Source of the DNA: Clostridiales bacterium
GTDB taxonomy: Bacteria > Bacillota > Clostridia > Oscillospirales > Oscillospiraceae
Assembly: GCA_004556965.1 (NCBI GenBank)
Contig: SFFE01000013.1
Coordinates: forward strand, 13,576-77,575
Direction: 5' to 3'
DNA: 64,000 bases
Position numbers and translations under genes: made by a program. Below the pieces are notes generated by a model that did not search any database, was not told where the DNA came from, and saw nothing but the letters and a program-made list of their open reading frames with translations. Position 1 is the first letter of the stretch. Every line of letters begins with the position of its first letter. Below, one piece after another: positions 25,857 through 34,086 of the stretch.

Positions 25857-27017
25857 TCAGGGGTACAGAGCCGCGAATTTCTGCAAGGACATGCTGCGAC
25901 AAATGTAGCGGCGTAGAATGCGGTATGTCCCATCGTCCGGCGACCAGTCGCCGCTGCCGGTCGTCATGAATTGGTAATAGTCGCCGACGAGATCGAACGC
26001 AGTCTGGGATTTGCGCGACTCCGGGCAGGAGAACAGATAGGGAATCTTTCCGGTGAGACGCGCGACGTCGAGCCGGGACTGCGCCATTTCCCGCACCGTT
26101 GTCTCCGCATCCGCGGTGTCGAGCCGGAGGTGGGTGACGGTGTGGCTCTGGAAGGAGACCAGACCGGACTGCTCCATTTCGCGGATCTGTGCCGCCGTCA
26201 GATATCTTGGGTTGCCCACGGAGCCGGTAATGAGGCTGATCGTCACTTTGACGCCCTGCTCCTGCAAAATGGGGTACATCTCGGTATAATTGTCGAGATA
26301 GCCGTCATCCGCCGTGATGAGGATGGGCTTTTCGTAGTCGTCCAGATGATACAGATCCTCGAAGAAGATCGGTTCATAGCCGTGCTCCTTCAGATACTGC
26401 ATCTGTTTGCGGAAGACGTCCGGCGAAATGAACAGCTCCTTTTCGCCCCAGACGTCGTCGCTGATGCAATGGTACATCAGTACCGGGACCTGCCGCCCGG
26501 CGGGGATGGCGCTGCCGCGCAGGGCCACGCCGGAGACGAACCAGGTCTGCGTTTCTGCATCCGGCAGCAGCCATGCGCCCATCAGATCGCAGAAGACCTG
26601 CAGCGGCAGCCAGTGCTCCGCCGTTTTGCCGTCGAGATAACGGATGCAGCCCGGCTGGGTGCTTGCAAAGTCAAATTTTTTCGCTGCGCGGGATTTGACC
26701 TCTGTGCACGGTAAAGACACGGTTTCCGCGCTGTCGCGGAGCGAGAAGGTGCAGCAATCGCCGTCCTCCAGAAGCTCCAGCCAGGGCCAGACCTGCTGCA
26801 GGTCGCTCAGCCGGATGAGCACGGCGTCATCCAGCGCCAGCGAGGCGAGCGCCGTGCCGTCCACCATGACGGTGAGGCCGGCCGGAAGATACAGCTCCAG
26901 CGGCTGCGGCTTGCGCGCGCAGCCGGACAGCGTGGAAAACGCCGTGAGGAGTGCGCAGAAAAGACAAATCCATCGCGGCAAGGGGCGTGCGCCTTTTTTC
27001 ACGGAAGGGACAGGCAT
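25857..27017 (-). CDS. Polysaccharide deacetylase family lipoprotein
   Basis: A 386-residue secreted lipoprotein: signal and lipobox in LCALLTAFSTLSGC (Cys at about 33). Residues about 40-170 resemble a copper-amine-oxidase-N-like beta region. The NodB-like deacetylase domain begins near PVLMYHCISDDVWG with metal/catalytic motifs ILITADDGYLDN (TxDD) and SFQSHTVTHLRLD (SHTxTH). It probably removes N-acetyl groups from peptidoglycan or a surface glycan. The start ATG 27015-27017 overlaps the upstream stop as TGATG, so translation is coupled. A longer in-frame extension to 27548 is a shadow of the upstream genes. Confidence 0.85.
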   Translation of the reverse strand: MPVPSVKKGARPLPRWICLFCALLTAFSTLSGCARKPQPLELYLPAGLTVMVDGTALASLALDDAVLIRLSDLQQVWPWLELLEDGDCCTFSLRDSAETVSLPCTEVKSRAAKKFDFASTQPGCIRYLDGKTAEHWLPLQVFCDLMGAWLLPDAETQTWFVSGVALRGSAIPAGRQVPVLMYHCISDDVWGEKELFISPDVFRKQMQYLKEHGYEPIFFEDLYHLDDYEKPILITADDGYLDNYTEMYPILQEQGVKVTISLITGSVGNPRYLTAAQIREMEQSGLVSFQSHTVTHLRLDTADAETTVREMAQSRLDVARLTGKIPYLFSCPESRKSQTAFDLVGDYYQFMTTGSGDWSPDDGTYRILRRYICRSMSLQKFAALYP

Positions 27018-27376
27018 CAGCGGCACAGGCAATGCGCGAGGATGCCGGCGCCGGAGACCACGGTGGCAGTGCGGTGCATGGGCATGGCCTTGCTGCCGAG
27101 CGGCGTGGAGCAGACGTGGCTGACGATCAGCCCGGCGACGCCTGTGTGAATGACTGCGCCGGTGACGGCCTTGGCGGCCGTGAGACTGCCGGCGCGGAGC
27201 GCCTGCGCGGTATGCACGCCTGCGGCGGCGGGCAGAGCGAGTGCCGCAACGAGATGGAGCTTGCGAAAAGCGTCGTCCCAGCGCTTGTCCGCGAAGCGGC
27301 GCGTGACATATTTCGCCGCGCCGAGCGCATAGGCGGCCACGCCGATGCGGCCCCAGGCCTTCAGATTCAGATTCAT
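27017..27376 (-). CDS. Small histidine-containing membrane protein of unknown function
   Basis: A 119-residue protein with three or four hydrophobic segments (about 10-22, 40-58, 68-92 and 102-117) and six histidines, several near helix ends (KLHLV, GVHTAQ, VIHTGVAGLIVSHVCS, AHCLCR). The spacing recalls small haem-binding four-helix membrane proteins, but this is only a resemblance. It overlaps the FliB-like gene by four bases at its 5' end and the deacetylase by one at its 3' end, so the three genes are one operon. Confidence 0.7.
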   Translation of the reverse strand: MNLNLKAWGRIGVAAYALGAAKYVTRRFADKRWDDAFRKLHLVAALALPAAAGVHTAQALRAGSLTAAKAVTGAVIHTGVAGLIVSHVCSTPLGSKAMPMHRTATVVSGAGILAHCLCR

Positions 27377-28443
27377 AGTGATTCCTCCTGATAATAGAAT
27401 GATTCCGATAACAGCGCCGCGCCAAGGGCGGCGTCGGAAAAGACGGGATCGGTGCGCAGCGCCGCGTGCAGCCGCGCCAGATTGACCGGGGAGTTTTCCA
27501 TCTCCCGCGTGTACTGCACCAGCAGCGCGTCAGGCGCGTCCTCCGCAAGGGCGGTCAGGCAGCCGAGCGTCAGCAGCGACACGGCAGCGTAGCGCACGGA
27601 AAAGAGAACGTCCCGGTCGTCGAGCGCATCCATCCAGTAGCGCAGGATGATCTGCTGCGCGAGCAGCGTCTGCTGCAGCGGCGGCAGCTTCACCGGCGGG
27701 AACGCGGGCAGGGTAGCCATGCGCTCGCACAGCGGCGGCCAGCGCGCTTCGAGCGGCTCCAGCGTGCGGAATACACGCACGAAGTCTGCCGGACGCGGCG
27801 GTGCCGCTGTGCTGCGCGTCACGGCGGGAGCCAGCGGTGCTTCCAGCGCGCGGAGACGGTGCCGGTCCAGCAGCCGCTGCATGCGCGCGGCGCTTTGCAG
27901 CGCGGCGGCGAGATTTTCCGACGCGGTGTGCGCCGGGCGGGAGAGCAGGTCGAGCATCTGCGCGCGCAGCGCGGTGAGCAGATCGGTCAGGCGCTTTTCC
28001 CGCGCGGTGGGGAGATATCCGTCGTCCGGCAGCGGGGTTTCCGCCAGACGCAGCGGCTCCGTGCGCGCGAGCAGCATCCGTGCCGCCTGCGGACAGGCGA
28101 GCGACAGGCCCTGTTCCACGCGGTCATACAGCCAGACGGTGTAGCGCGGAAATTCGCGGCAGGTGTCGCACAGCACCGCCTCGCCGAGCGTGCGCTGCAG
28201 CTCGCACAGCCGGTCTGCGCATAAGAACGGACAGGCGCCGTTTTCCTGCGCGAAGTACGTGTCGCCGTCTCCGTCCACGCGCATCACGGCGCGCAGCTTT
28301 TGTCCAAGCGGGTGGTGCAGGCGCAGATAGCGGTCCTGAGCCGCCGGATCGATCACGATCTCCCACGCGGCGCAGCACGTGTTCGGGCATCCGCCCGCCA
28401 GGCATTGAAATTGGTCATAGTCGTCGGGACGAACGCACTTCAT
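27373..28443 (-). CDS. FliB-like lysine-N-methylase (Cys-rich)
   Basis: A 356-residue protein of the FliB family. The N-terminal half carries the conserved cysteine set: QCLAGGCPNTCCAAWEIVID near residue 13, then CPFLCADRLCELQRTLGE and LCDTCREFPRYTVW, likely an iron-sulfur cluster site. FliB proteins methylate lysines of flagellin in Salmonella. No flagellar gene is in this window, so the target may be another surface protein. GGAGG is seven bases before ATG 28443. It is the first gene of an operon with a small membrane protein and a deacetylase. Confidence 0.82.
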   Translation of the reverse strand: MKCVRPDDYDQFQCLAGGCPNTCCAAWEIVIDPAAQDRYLRLHHPLGQKLRAVMRVDGDGDTYFAQENGACPFLCADRLCELQRTLGEAVLCDTCREFPRYTVWLYDRVEQGLSLACPQAARMLLARTEPLRLAETPLPDDGYLPTAREKRLTDLLTALRAQMLDLLSRPAHTASENLAAALQSAARMQRLLDRHRLRALEAPLAPAVTRSTAAPPRPADFVRVFRTLEPLEARWPPLCERMATLPAFPPVKLPPLQQTLLAQQIILRYWMDALDDRDVLFSVRYAAVSLLTLGCLTALAEDAPDALLVQYTREMENSPVNLARLHAALRTDPVFSDAALGAALLSESFYYQEESL

Positions 28444-28571
28444 TTTGCGCCTCCGGAAAGCAGGTTATGGCTATATGATAACACGGTCGGGGTACAAAAA
28501 GAACCTTAAATATGATAAAATAAAAAAATCAAATCCACCCAAATATGAACAGTCAGAAAAGAGGGAGAATC

Positions 28572-29458
28572 ATGCAGAACTTAAAAAACACCTGCCGCAT
28601 CGCGGTGGTACAGGCCGCGCCAAAGCCGTGGGACTGATCCGGGAATGTGCCGCGAACGGCGCAGAGCTGGTCGTATTTCCGGAGCTGTTCCTGCCGGGCT
28701 ACCCCTATGGCATGACCTTTGGCTATACCGTCGGCAGCCGGAACGAGGACGGGCGAAAGGACTGGAAGCGGTACTATGACAACTCGATCCTTGCTGCAGG
28801 TGCAGAGAGCACGCGCCTTGCGCAGGCCGCAAAGGAATGCGGCGTGTATCTCAGCATCGGCTATTCCGAGCGCGACGCAGTGACGGCGACGCTGTACAAT
28901 TCCAACCTCATAATCTCGCCGGAGGGAGCGGTTTTGAACCACCGCAAGCTCAAGCCGACCGGAAGCGAGCGCGTCGTCTGGGGCGATGCGAACCGCGACT
29001 TTTTCCCCGTGATGGACACGCCCTGGGGACCGATGGGCAGTCTGATCTGCTGGGAGAGCTACATGCCGCTGGCGCGCGTGGCGCTGTATCAAAAGGGCGT
29101 GACGCTCTATCTTGCGCCCAACACGAACGACAATCCGGAGTGGCAGCACACCATCCGGCACATTGCAATCGAAGGGCACTGCTTTGTCGTCAACGCCGAT
29201 CTGTTCTTCACGCGCGCGATGTATCCGGATGATCTGCACTGCCCGCAGGAAATCGCCGCGCTGCCGGAGATCGTCTGCCGCGGCGGGAGCTGCGTGATCG
29301 ACCCATATGGCCACGCCGTGACCGATACGCTCTGGGACGCGGAGGGCATCCTGTACGCGGATCTGGACCTGCAGAAGGTTCCCGCCAGCCGCATGGAGCA
29401 CGACGTGTGCGGCCACTATGCGCGCCCGGACGTTTTGGAGCTGCTGGTGCACGAATAA
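28572..29458 (+). pseudogene. Nitrilase-family carbon-nitrogen hydrolase with a frameshifting deletion near the N-terminus
   Basis: The true start is ATG 28572 with GAGGGAG upstream, reading MQNLKNTCRIAVVQAAPKPWD and then TGA. From about 28615 another frame continues with KAVGLIRECAANGAELVVFP and runs to 29458. In intact nitrilases about ten residues sit between VVQAAP and the KAV helix; they are missing here, so a deletion of 1+3n bases (about 31) both removed them and shifted the frame. The rest is whole: Glu in VVFPELFLPGYP, Lys in HRKLKPTGSERVVWGD and Cys in GSLICWESYMP form the catalytic triad. Substrate unknown. A sequencing or assembly error is possible. Confidence 0.8.
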
Positions 29459-29463
29459 GCGCA

Positions 29464-29497
29464 AAAAGGTCCCCGCTCATGCGAGCGGGGAACTTTT
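29464..29497. terminator. Bidirectional terminator between nitrilase and groEL
   Basis: AAAAGGTCCCCGCTC-ATGC-GAGCGGGGAACTTTT: a 15-bp stem with one mismatch and A/T tracts on both sides. Confidence 0.85.
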
Positions 29498-29509
29498 GAT
29501 ACGCTGGAA

Positions 29510-31138
29510 TTAATACATGCCGGTCATATCCGGGGACGGTGCGCCGGCCGGGGCGGGCGGCTCCGGCAGGTCGGCGACCAGGGACTCGGTCGTCAGAACC
29601 ATGGAGGAGACGGACGCGGCGTTTTCGAGCGCGCTGCGGCAGACCTTGGTCGGATCGACGATGCCGGTCTCGATCATGTCGCCGAAAGTGTCGTTCGCGG
29701 CGTCGTAGCCGTAGTTGACGTCTTCGCTCTTGATGACCTGGTTGAGGATGACGGCGCCTTCAACGCCCGCGTTCGCGGCGATCTGGCAGATCGGAGTCTT
29801 CAGCGCGGACACGATGATGGAAGCACCGGTCTTCTCGTCGCCGGACAGGGTGTCGGCAACGGACTGCGCGGCCTTGCTCGCTACGACGTAAGCGGTGCCG
29901 CCGCCAGCCACGATGCCTTCCTCGACAGCCGCGCGGGTCGCGTTGAGTGCGTCTTCAATGCGCAGCTTCTTTTCCTTCATTTCAGTCTCGGTGGCTGCGC
30001 CGACCTTGATGACGGCGACGCCGCCGGACAGCTTGCCCAAGCGCTCCTGGAACTTCTCCGTGTCATAATCGGAGGTGGAGGCGGCAATCTGTGCCTTGAT
30101 CTGCGCGACGCGGCTCTGGATCGCGTCCTGAGAACCGGCGCCATCGACGATGATGGTGTTCTCCTTCGTGATCTTCACCTGACGCGCGCGGCCGAGATCG
30201 TTGATGGTGGCTTCTTTCAGCTCCAGACCCAGATCGGAGGTGATGACGTTGCCGCCGGTGAGGATGGCGATGTCCTGCAGCATTTCCTTGCGGCGGTCGC
30301 CAAAGCCGGGCGCCTTGACGCAGACGCAGGTGAAGGTGCCGCGCAGCTTGTTGAGGATGATGGTGGCGAGCGCTTCGCCCTCGACGTCCTCGGCGATGAT
30401 GACGAGCTTCTTGCCCGCGTTCAGCACGGCTTCGAGCACCGGCAGAATCTCCTGAATGTTGGAGATCTTCTTATCGGTGATGAGGATGAACGCGTCGTCG
30501 ATGACGGCCTCCATCTTCTCATTGTCGGTGACCATGTAGGGGGTGATATAGCCGCGGTCGAACTGCATGCCCTCGACGACCTCGGAATAGGTCTCGGCGG
30601 TCTTGCTCTCTTCCACGGTGATGACGCCGTTCTGGCCGACCTTCTCCATCGCTTCGGAGATCAGCTCGCCGATGTGCTCGTCGCCGGAGGAGATGGCGCC
30701 GACTCTGGCGATGTCGCCGGAACCGTTTACGGGCTTGGAGTTGGCACGGATGGCTTCGACGGCGGCGTCGGTCGCCTTCTGGATGCCGCGGCGCATGACC
30801 ATCGGGTTCGCGCCGGCAGCGAGGTTCTTCAGACCCTCGCGGATCATGCTCTGCGCCAGCACGGTGGCGGAGGTGGTGCCGTCGCCCGCGACGTCGTTCG
30901 TTTTGGTGGACACTTCGCGGATGAGCTGCGCGCCCATATCCTCAAACGCGTTCTCCAGCTCGATCTCCTTGGCGATGGTCACGCCGTCGTTCGTGATCAG
31001 CGGAGCGCCGAACTTCTTGCCCAGCACCACGTTGCGGCCCTTGGGACCGAGGGTGATCTTCACGGTATCTGCAAGCTGATTGACGCCGCGCTCCAGCGCT
31101 TTGCGTGCCTCTTCGCCATAAATAATCTGTTTTGCCAT
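29510..31138 (-). CDS. groL: Chaperonin GroEL (60 kDa)
   Basis: A 542-residue ATP-driven folding chaperone that forms the double-ring chaperonin with GroES. Clear signatures: MAKQIIYGEEARKALERGVN at the start, VKITLGPKGRNVVL, GDGTTSATVLAQSM and AAVEEGIVAGGGTAY. The C-terminal tail is PAPAGAPSPDMTGMY, with only a trace of the usual GGM repeat. It lies 41 bases after groES with its own ribosome site (AGGAGG). Heat-inducible through the CIRCE operator at 31507. Confidence 0.98.
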   Translation of the reverse strand: MAKQIIYGEEARKALERGVNQLADTVKITLGPKGRNVVLGKKFGAPLITNDGVTIAKEIELENAFEDMGAQLIREVSTKTNDVAGDGTTSATVLAQSMIREGLKNLAAGANPMVMRRGIQKATDAAVEAIRANSKPVNGSGDIARVGAISSGDEHIGELISEAMEKVGQNGVITVEESKTAETYSEVVEGMQFDRGYITPYMVTDNEKMEAVIDDAFILITDKKISNIQEILPVLEAVLNAGKKLVIIAEDVEGEALATIILNKLRGTFTCVCVKAPGFGDRRKEMLQDIAILTGGNVITSDLGLELKEATINDLGRARQVKITKENTIIVDGAGSQDAIQSRVAQIKAQIAASTSDYDTEKFQERLGKLSGGVAVIKVGAATETEMKEKKLRIEDALNATRAAVEEGIVAGGGTAYVVASKAAQSVADTLSGDEKTGASIIVSALKTPICQIAANAGVEGAVILNQVIKSEDVNYGYDAANDTFGDMIETGIVDPTKVCRSALENAASVSSMVLTTESLVADLPEPPAPAGAPSPDMTGMY

Positions 31139-31179
31139 AATTCAAAAGCCTCCTAAAATTCAGATGCGCGGGATCCCGA

Positions 31180-31464
31180 TCATTCCAGCGTTGCCAGAAT
31201 GTCGCTCTGCTTGACGATGCTGTACTCCTCATCGTCCACCTTCACGGTGGTGCCGGAGTACTTGCCGACGATGACGCGGTCGCCGACGGAGACGGTCATC
31301 ACGACCTCCTTGCCATCCACCAGACCGCCGGGGCCGACTTCCACGACCTCGTACATTTCGGGCTTTTCCTGCGCCGAGGTGGCGAGAATGATTCCGCTTT
31401 TGGTTTTTTCCTCTGCCTTGAATTGCTTGAGCACAACTCGGTCAGCCAAAGGTTTCAGTTTCAT
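31180..31464 (-). CDS. groS: Co-chaperonin GroES (10 kDa)
   Basis: A 94-residue co-chaperonin that caps GroEL. It starts MKLKPLADRVVLKQFKAEEK and has the mobile loop (SGIILATSAQEKPEM) and the VGDRVIVGKYSGTTVKVDDE region. First gene of the groES-groEL operon, preceded by a ribosome site, a promoter and a perfect CIRCE element. Confidence 0.98.
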   Translation of the reverse strand: MKLKPLADRVVLKQFKAEEKTKSGIILATSAQEKPEMYEVVEVGPGGLVDGKEVVMTVSVGDRVIVGKYSGTTVKVDDEEYSIVKQSDILATLE

Positions 31465-31506
31465 TTTATATAGCCTCCTATAATTTAATACAAAAGAAGT
31501 GATGCG

Positions 31507-31533
31507 TTAGCACTCATTTGCCAGGAGTGCTAA
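31507..31533. promoter_or_regulatory. CIRCE operator for HrcA
   Basis: TTAGCACTC-N9-GAGTGCTAA, a perfect match to the CIRCE consensus, extended by GATGCG/CGCATC to 31501-31539. It lies at the transcription start of groES-groEL. Confidence 0.98.
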
Positions 31534-31541
31534 CGCATCTT

Positions 31542-31569
31542 ATCATAACACATTTTTTCGGATTATCAA
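31542..31569 (-). promoter_or_regulatory. Sigma-A promoter of groES-groEL
   Basis: On the reverse strand TTGATA (31569-31564), a 16-base spacer and TATGAT (31547-31542), just upstream of the CIRCE element. Confidence 0.75.
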
Positions 31570-31608
31570 GCCCCTACGGGAATTTTTTTTGTAAACGTTT
31601 CATGAATG

Positions 31609-32577
31609 TCAGCAATGGACGAATTCCGACACATGGTGCCCGGCGTTGGGAGCGTCCTGCGGCGCGGCGAAAAAGGCCATGTTGCGCGGCACGATGAAGT
31701 TCACGCCGCCGGGACAGACGTCGAAGTTGACGCACTTGCTGTAGAGCGCCTCGCCGTCGATGTTTACGACCATTTCCTCGTCGCCCTCAATCTCCAGATG
31801 CGAACCGGTCAGGTGTGTGACGAATTTCTGCGGCAGCTCGCGCCAGCGGCCCTGGGCGTACTTGCCGACGAGCGTGGCGAACTGCAGGCGGGTCACGTCC
31901 TTCACGACCAGAAATTCCAGCTCGCCGTTGTCGGGCCGGGCCTCCGGCAGGGGGTTGAAGCCGCCGCCGTAAAACCGGCCGTTGCAGGCGCAGATCAGTG
32001 TGGTGCCGCCCACGTATTCCATGCCGCAGCCGCGCACGGAGAGCTTTTGCGTGATGCCCTTCACGAGGTTCACCACCGTGGACACGACATAGCCGGTCGC
32101 GCCGCCGATGAGGGGGATGCGGCTGTATTTGTGCACCTCCGTGCCGATGCGCGCGTCCACGCCGACGGAGCAGATGTTGATGCTGTACCGTCCGCAGCAC
32201 TCGATCACGTCGAGCGGGCGCACCTCGCCGTTTACCAGCTCCTCCAGATGGAAAAAGCGCTCCTTCTCGTCGCCGAACATTTTGATGAAATCGTTGCCGG
32301 TGCCGCAGGGGAAGTGGGTCACGGCGACGTTCTGCAGCCCCGCTGCGCCGTTGACACACTCGTTGAGCGTGCCGTCGCCGCCGCAGGCGTACACGCGCAG
32401 CTCGCCGCCCTCCGCCGCGTCGGCGCGGATCTTGTCGCAGGCGTCCATCGGCGCCTTCGTCACATACACCTCAAACAACGCGCCGCTGCTTTGCAGCGTC
32501 TGCCCGGCCAGCGCGGTGATCTCCGCGGTGCGGTCTTTGCCGCCGGCCACGGGATTGACAATAAACAGATGCTTCAT
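31609..32577 (-). CDS. Diacylglycerol kinase-like lipid kinase (YegS/DgkB family)
   Basis: A 322-residue cytosolic or membrane-peripheral kinase. Motifs: KHLFIVNPVAGGKDR at the start, nucleotide-binding YACGGDGTLNECVNGA near residue 65, and FPCGTGNDFIKMFG near residue 90. Family members phosphorylate diacylglycerol or related lipids and return it to phospholipid synthesis. The start ATG 32577 has AGGAGG six bases upstream; longer in-frame readings lack one. Single gene; the exact lipid is not predictable. Confidence 0.9.
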   Translation of the reverse strand: MKHLFIVNPVAGGKDRTAEITALAGQTLQSSGALFEVYVTKAPMDACDKIRADAAEGGELRVYACGGDGTLNECVNGAAGLQNVAVTHFPCGTGNDFIKMFGDEKERFFHLEELVNGEVRPLDVIECCGRYSINICSVGVDARIGTEVHKYSRIPLIGGATGYVVSTVVNLVKGITQKLSVRGCGMEYVGGTTLICACNGRFYGGGFNPLPEARPDNGELEFLVVKDVTRLQFATLVGKYAQGRWRELPQKFVTHLTGSHLEIEGDEEMVVNIDGEALYSKCVNFDVCPGGVNFIVPRNMAFFAAPQDAPNAGHHVSEFVHC

Positions 32578-32616
32578 ATCCGGCCTCCTGTCTTTCGATA
32601 GAGACGAAAATTTTGA

Positions 32617-32893
32617 TAGCATCGCTTGACAAGAGCATGCACGGTTTTGACGGGCAGAAAAACGCCCATGCCGCTTCAAAACCCTTGACAATACAGCAAG
32701 TATTCTCTGCGGGCTTTTCATTGCCTGAACATTTTTCTGCTCCGGCAAAACTGCGAGCACCTGACGGCAATGGATTTATGAGCGATTTTTGGCTTTTGAG
32801 ATGCAGATGGGCTGACGCCCATCAAAGCGAAAAGGCCGAAAAGCGCCGGAAAGACGCGCCGTCAGGCGTGTATGCCATTGTCAAGCGATGCTA
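32617..32893. repeat. 277-bp element with inverted ends (MITE-like)
   Basis: A perfect 16-bp inverted repeat TAGCATCGCTTGACAA (32617-32632) / TTGTCAAGCGATGCTA (32878-32893) bounds the stretch, and similarity continues inward for about ten more bases (GCATGCAC versus GCATACAC). No gene lies inside and no target duplication is obvious. A partial copy of the right end is at 36005-36027. This covers most of the gene-free stretch 32578-32970. Confidence 0.55.
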
Positions 32894-32925
32894 CGGACAT
32901 CATACGACAAAAAAACAGAATCTTC

Positions 32926-32957
32926 AAGTGGGAATCCTATAATATTTCCACTTTTTT
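32926..32957 (+). terminator. Terminator-like hairpin
   Basis: AAGTGGGAAT pairs with ATTTCCACTT (one G-U) and is followed by TTTT. It points along the plus strand although no plus-strand gene ends here; on the minus strand it would lie just past the methyltransferase gene. Confidence 0.5.
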
Positions 32958-32970
32958 AACCTTTTGGCGA

Positions 32971-34086
32971 TCACCGCGCCGCGCGGTACTGGAACAGATC
33001 GCATTTAATCATGCCGTTGTAGAGCTTTCGCTTCTTGTCGGCGGGGCGGCCGAAGGCGCGCTCGAACTCCGTGTGCGAGCTGAGCAGGTAAAGCTGCCAG
33101 TGCTCCGTTTTGGTGTACGCCGCGCCGAACGCGCGGTAGAGCGCCTCGGCTTCGCGCTTTTCCATCAGGCGCTCGCCGTAGGGCGGGTTCGTGACGATGA
33201 CGCCCCGGTCGGTCACACGGTCGAACTGCGCCGCGTCCGCCACGGAGAAGGAGATCAGCCCCTCCATCCCGGCGCGTCGGGCGTTTTCCCGCGCGATGGC
33301 GACGGCGTGTGGGTCGATATCGGAGGCGAAGATGTGGTAATCCCCCAAAAACTCCTTCGCCTGCGCTTCCTCGCGGGCGGAAGTCCAGATCGCGGGGTCA
33401 AGACAGTCCCATTGCTGCGCGGAAAACGTCCGCAGCAGGCCGGGCGCGCGGTTCTTGGCAGCGAGCGCGGCTTCGATGGCGATCGTGCCGCTGCCGCAGA
33501 AGGGGTCGCAGAAGTCGCCCCGGCCCCGGTAGCCCGCAATGTCCACCATCGCGGCGGCCAGCGTTTCGCGCAGGGGCGCGGCGACGTGCGCCGGGCGGTA
33601 GCCGCGCTTGTGCAGCCCGACGCCGGTCGTGTCCAGATACAGCACGGCGGTATCGTGCATGAGCGCAAACTGAATTTGGTACGTCGCGCCGTCCTCTGCA
33701 AACCAGTTCACGCGGTATCGCTGCTTCAGCCGCTCCACGACCGCTTTTTTGACGATCTTCTGACAGTCCGGCACGGAGTGCAGCTTCGACTCCAGACTGT
33801 ACCCCTTGACGGGGAACGCGCCGTTTTTCGGGATGAACTGCTCCCACGGCAGCGCTTTGACGCCCTCAAACAGGCGGTCGAACGTGTCCGCCGGGAAGCG
33901 GCCCAGCTCGATCAGGATGCGCTCCCCGAAACGGGAGCGGAGATTGGCGCGGGCAATGTCCGCCTCCGTGCCGGAAAAGCGGACGCGACCGTTTTCCGGC
34001 CGGACGTTCTGCATGCCCATATGGCGCAGCTCATTGCCGAGCGGCCCTTCCAGTCCAAACAGGCACGGCGCGCAAAGCTCAAGCAT
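32971..34086 (-). CDS. THUMP-domain class I rRNA methyltransferase (RlmK/L-N family)
   Basis: A 371-residue SAM-dependent RNA methyltransferase. The N-terminal part (about 1-155) is a ferredoxin-like plus THUMP RNA-binding region (MLELCAPCLFGLEGPLGNEL). The catalytic part has motif I DFCDPFCGSGTIAIEAA and motif IV VIVTNPPYGERLMEKREAEA; NPPY fits N2-guanine methylation as in RlmL of 23S rRNA. The start ATG 34086 overlaps the end of the membrane-protein gene by eight bases; the longer reading to 34161 adds no conserved sequence. Confidence 0.88.
   Translation of the reverse strand: MLELCAPCLFGLEGPLGNELRHMGMQNVRPENGRVRFSGTEADIARANLRSRFGERILIELGRFPADTFDRLFEGVKALPWEQFIPKNGAFPVKGYSLESKLHSVPDCQKIVKKAVVERLKQRYRVNWFAEDGATYQIQFALMHDTAVLYLDTTGVGLHKRGYRPAHVAAPLRETLAAAMVDIAGYRGRGDFCDPFCGSGTIAIEAALAAKNRAPGLLRTFSAQQWDCLDPAIWTSAREEAQAKEFLGDYHIFASDIDPHAVAIARENARRAGMEGLISFSVADAAQFDRVTDRGVIVTNPPYGERLMEKREAEALYRAFGAAYTKTEHWQLYLLSSHTEFERAFGRPADKKRKLYNGMIKCDLFQYRAAR

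Noticed and set aside
26951..27548. N-terminal extension of the deacetylase frame up to 27548
   Set aside because: It overlaps two real genes in another frame and is Arg-rich; the lipoprotein signal starts at 27017.
31501..31539. Terminator-like long inverted repeat before groES
   Set aside because: It matches the CIRCE consensus exactly with a 9-base spacer and lies at the promoter, so it is an operator and not a terminator.
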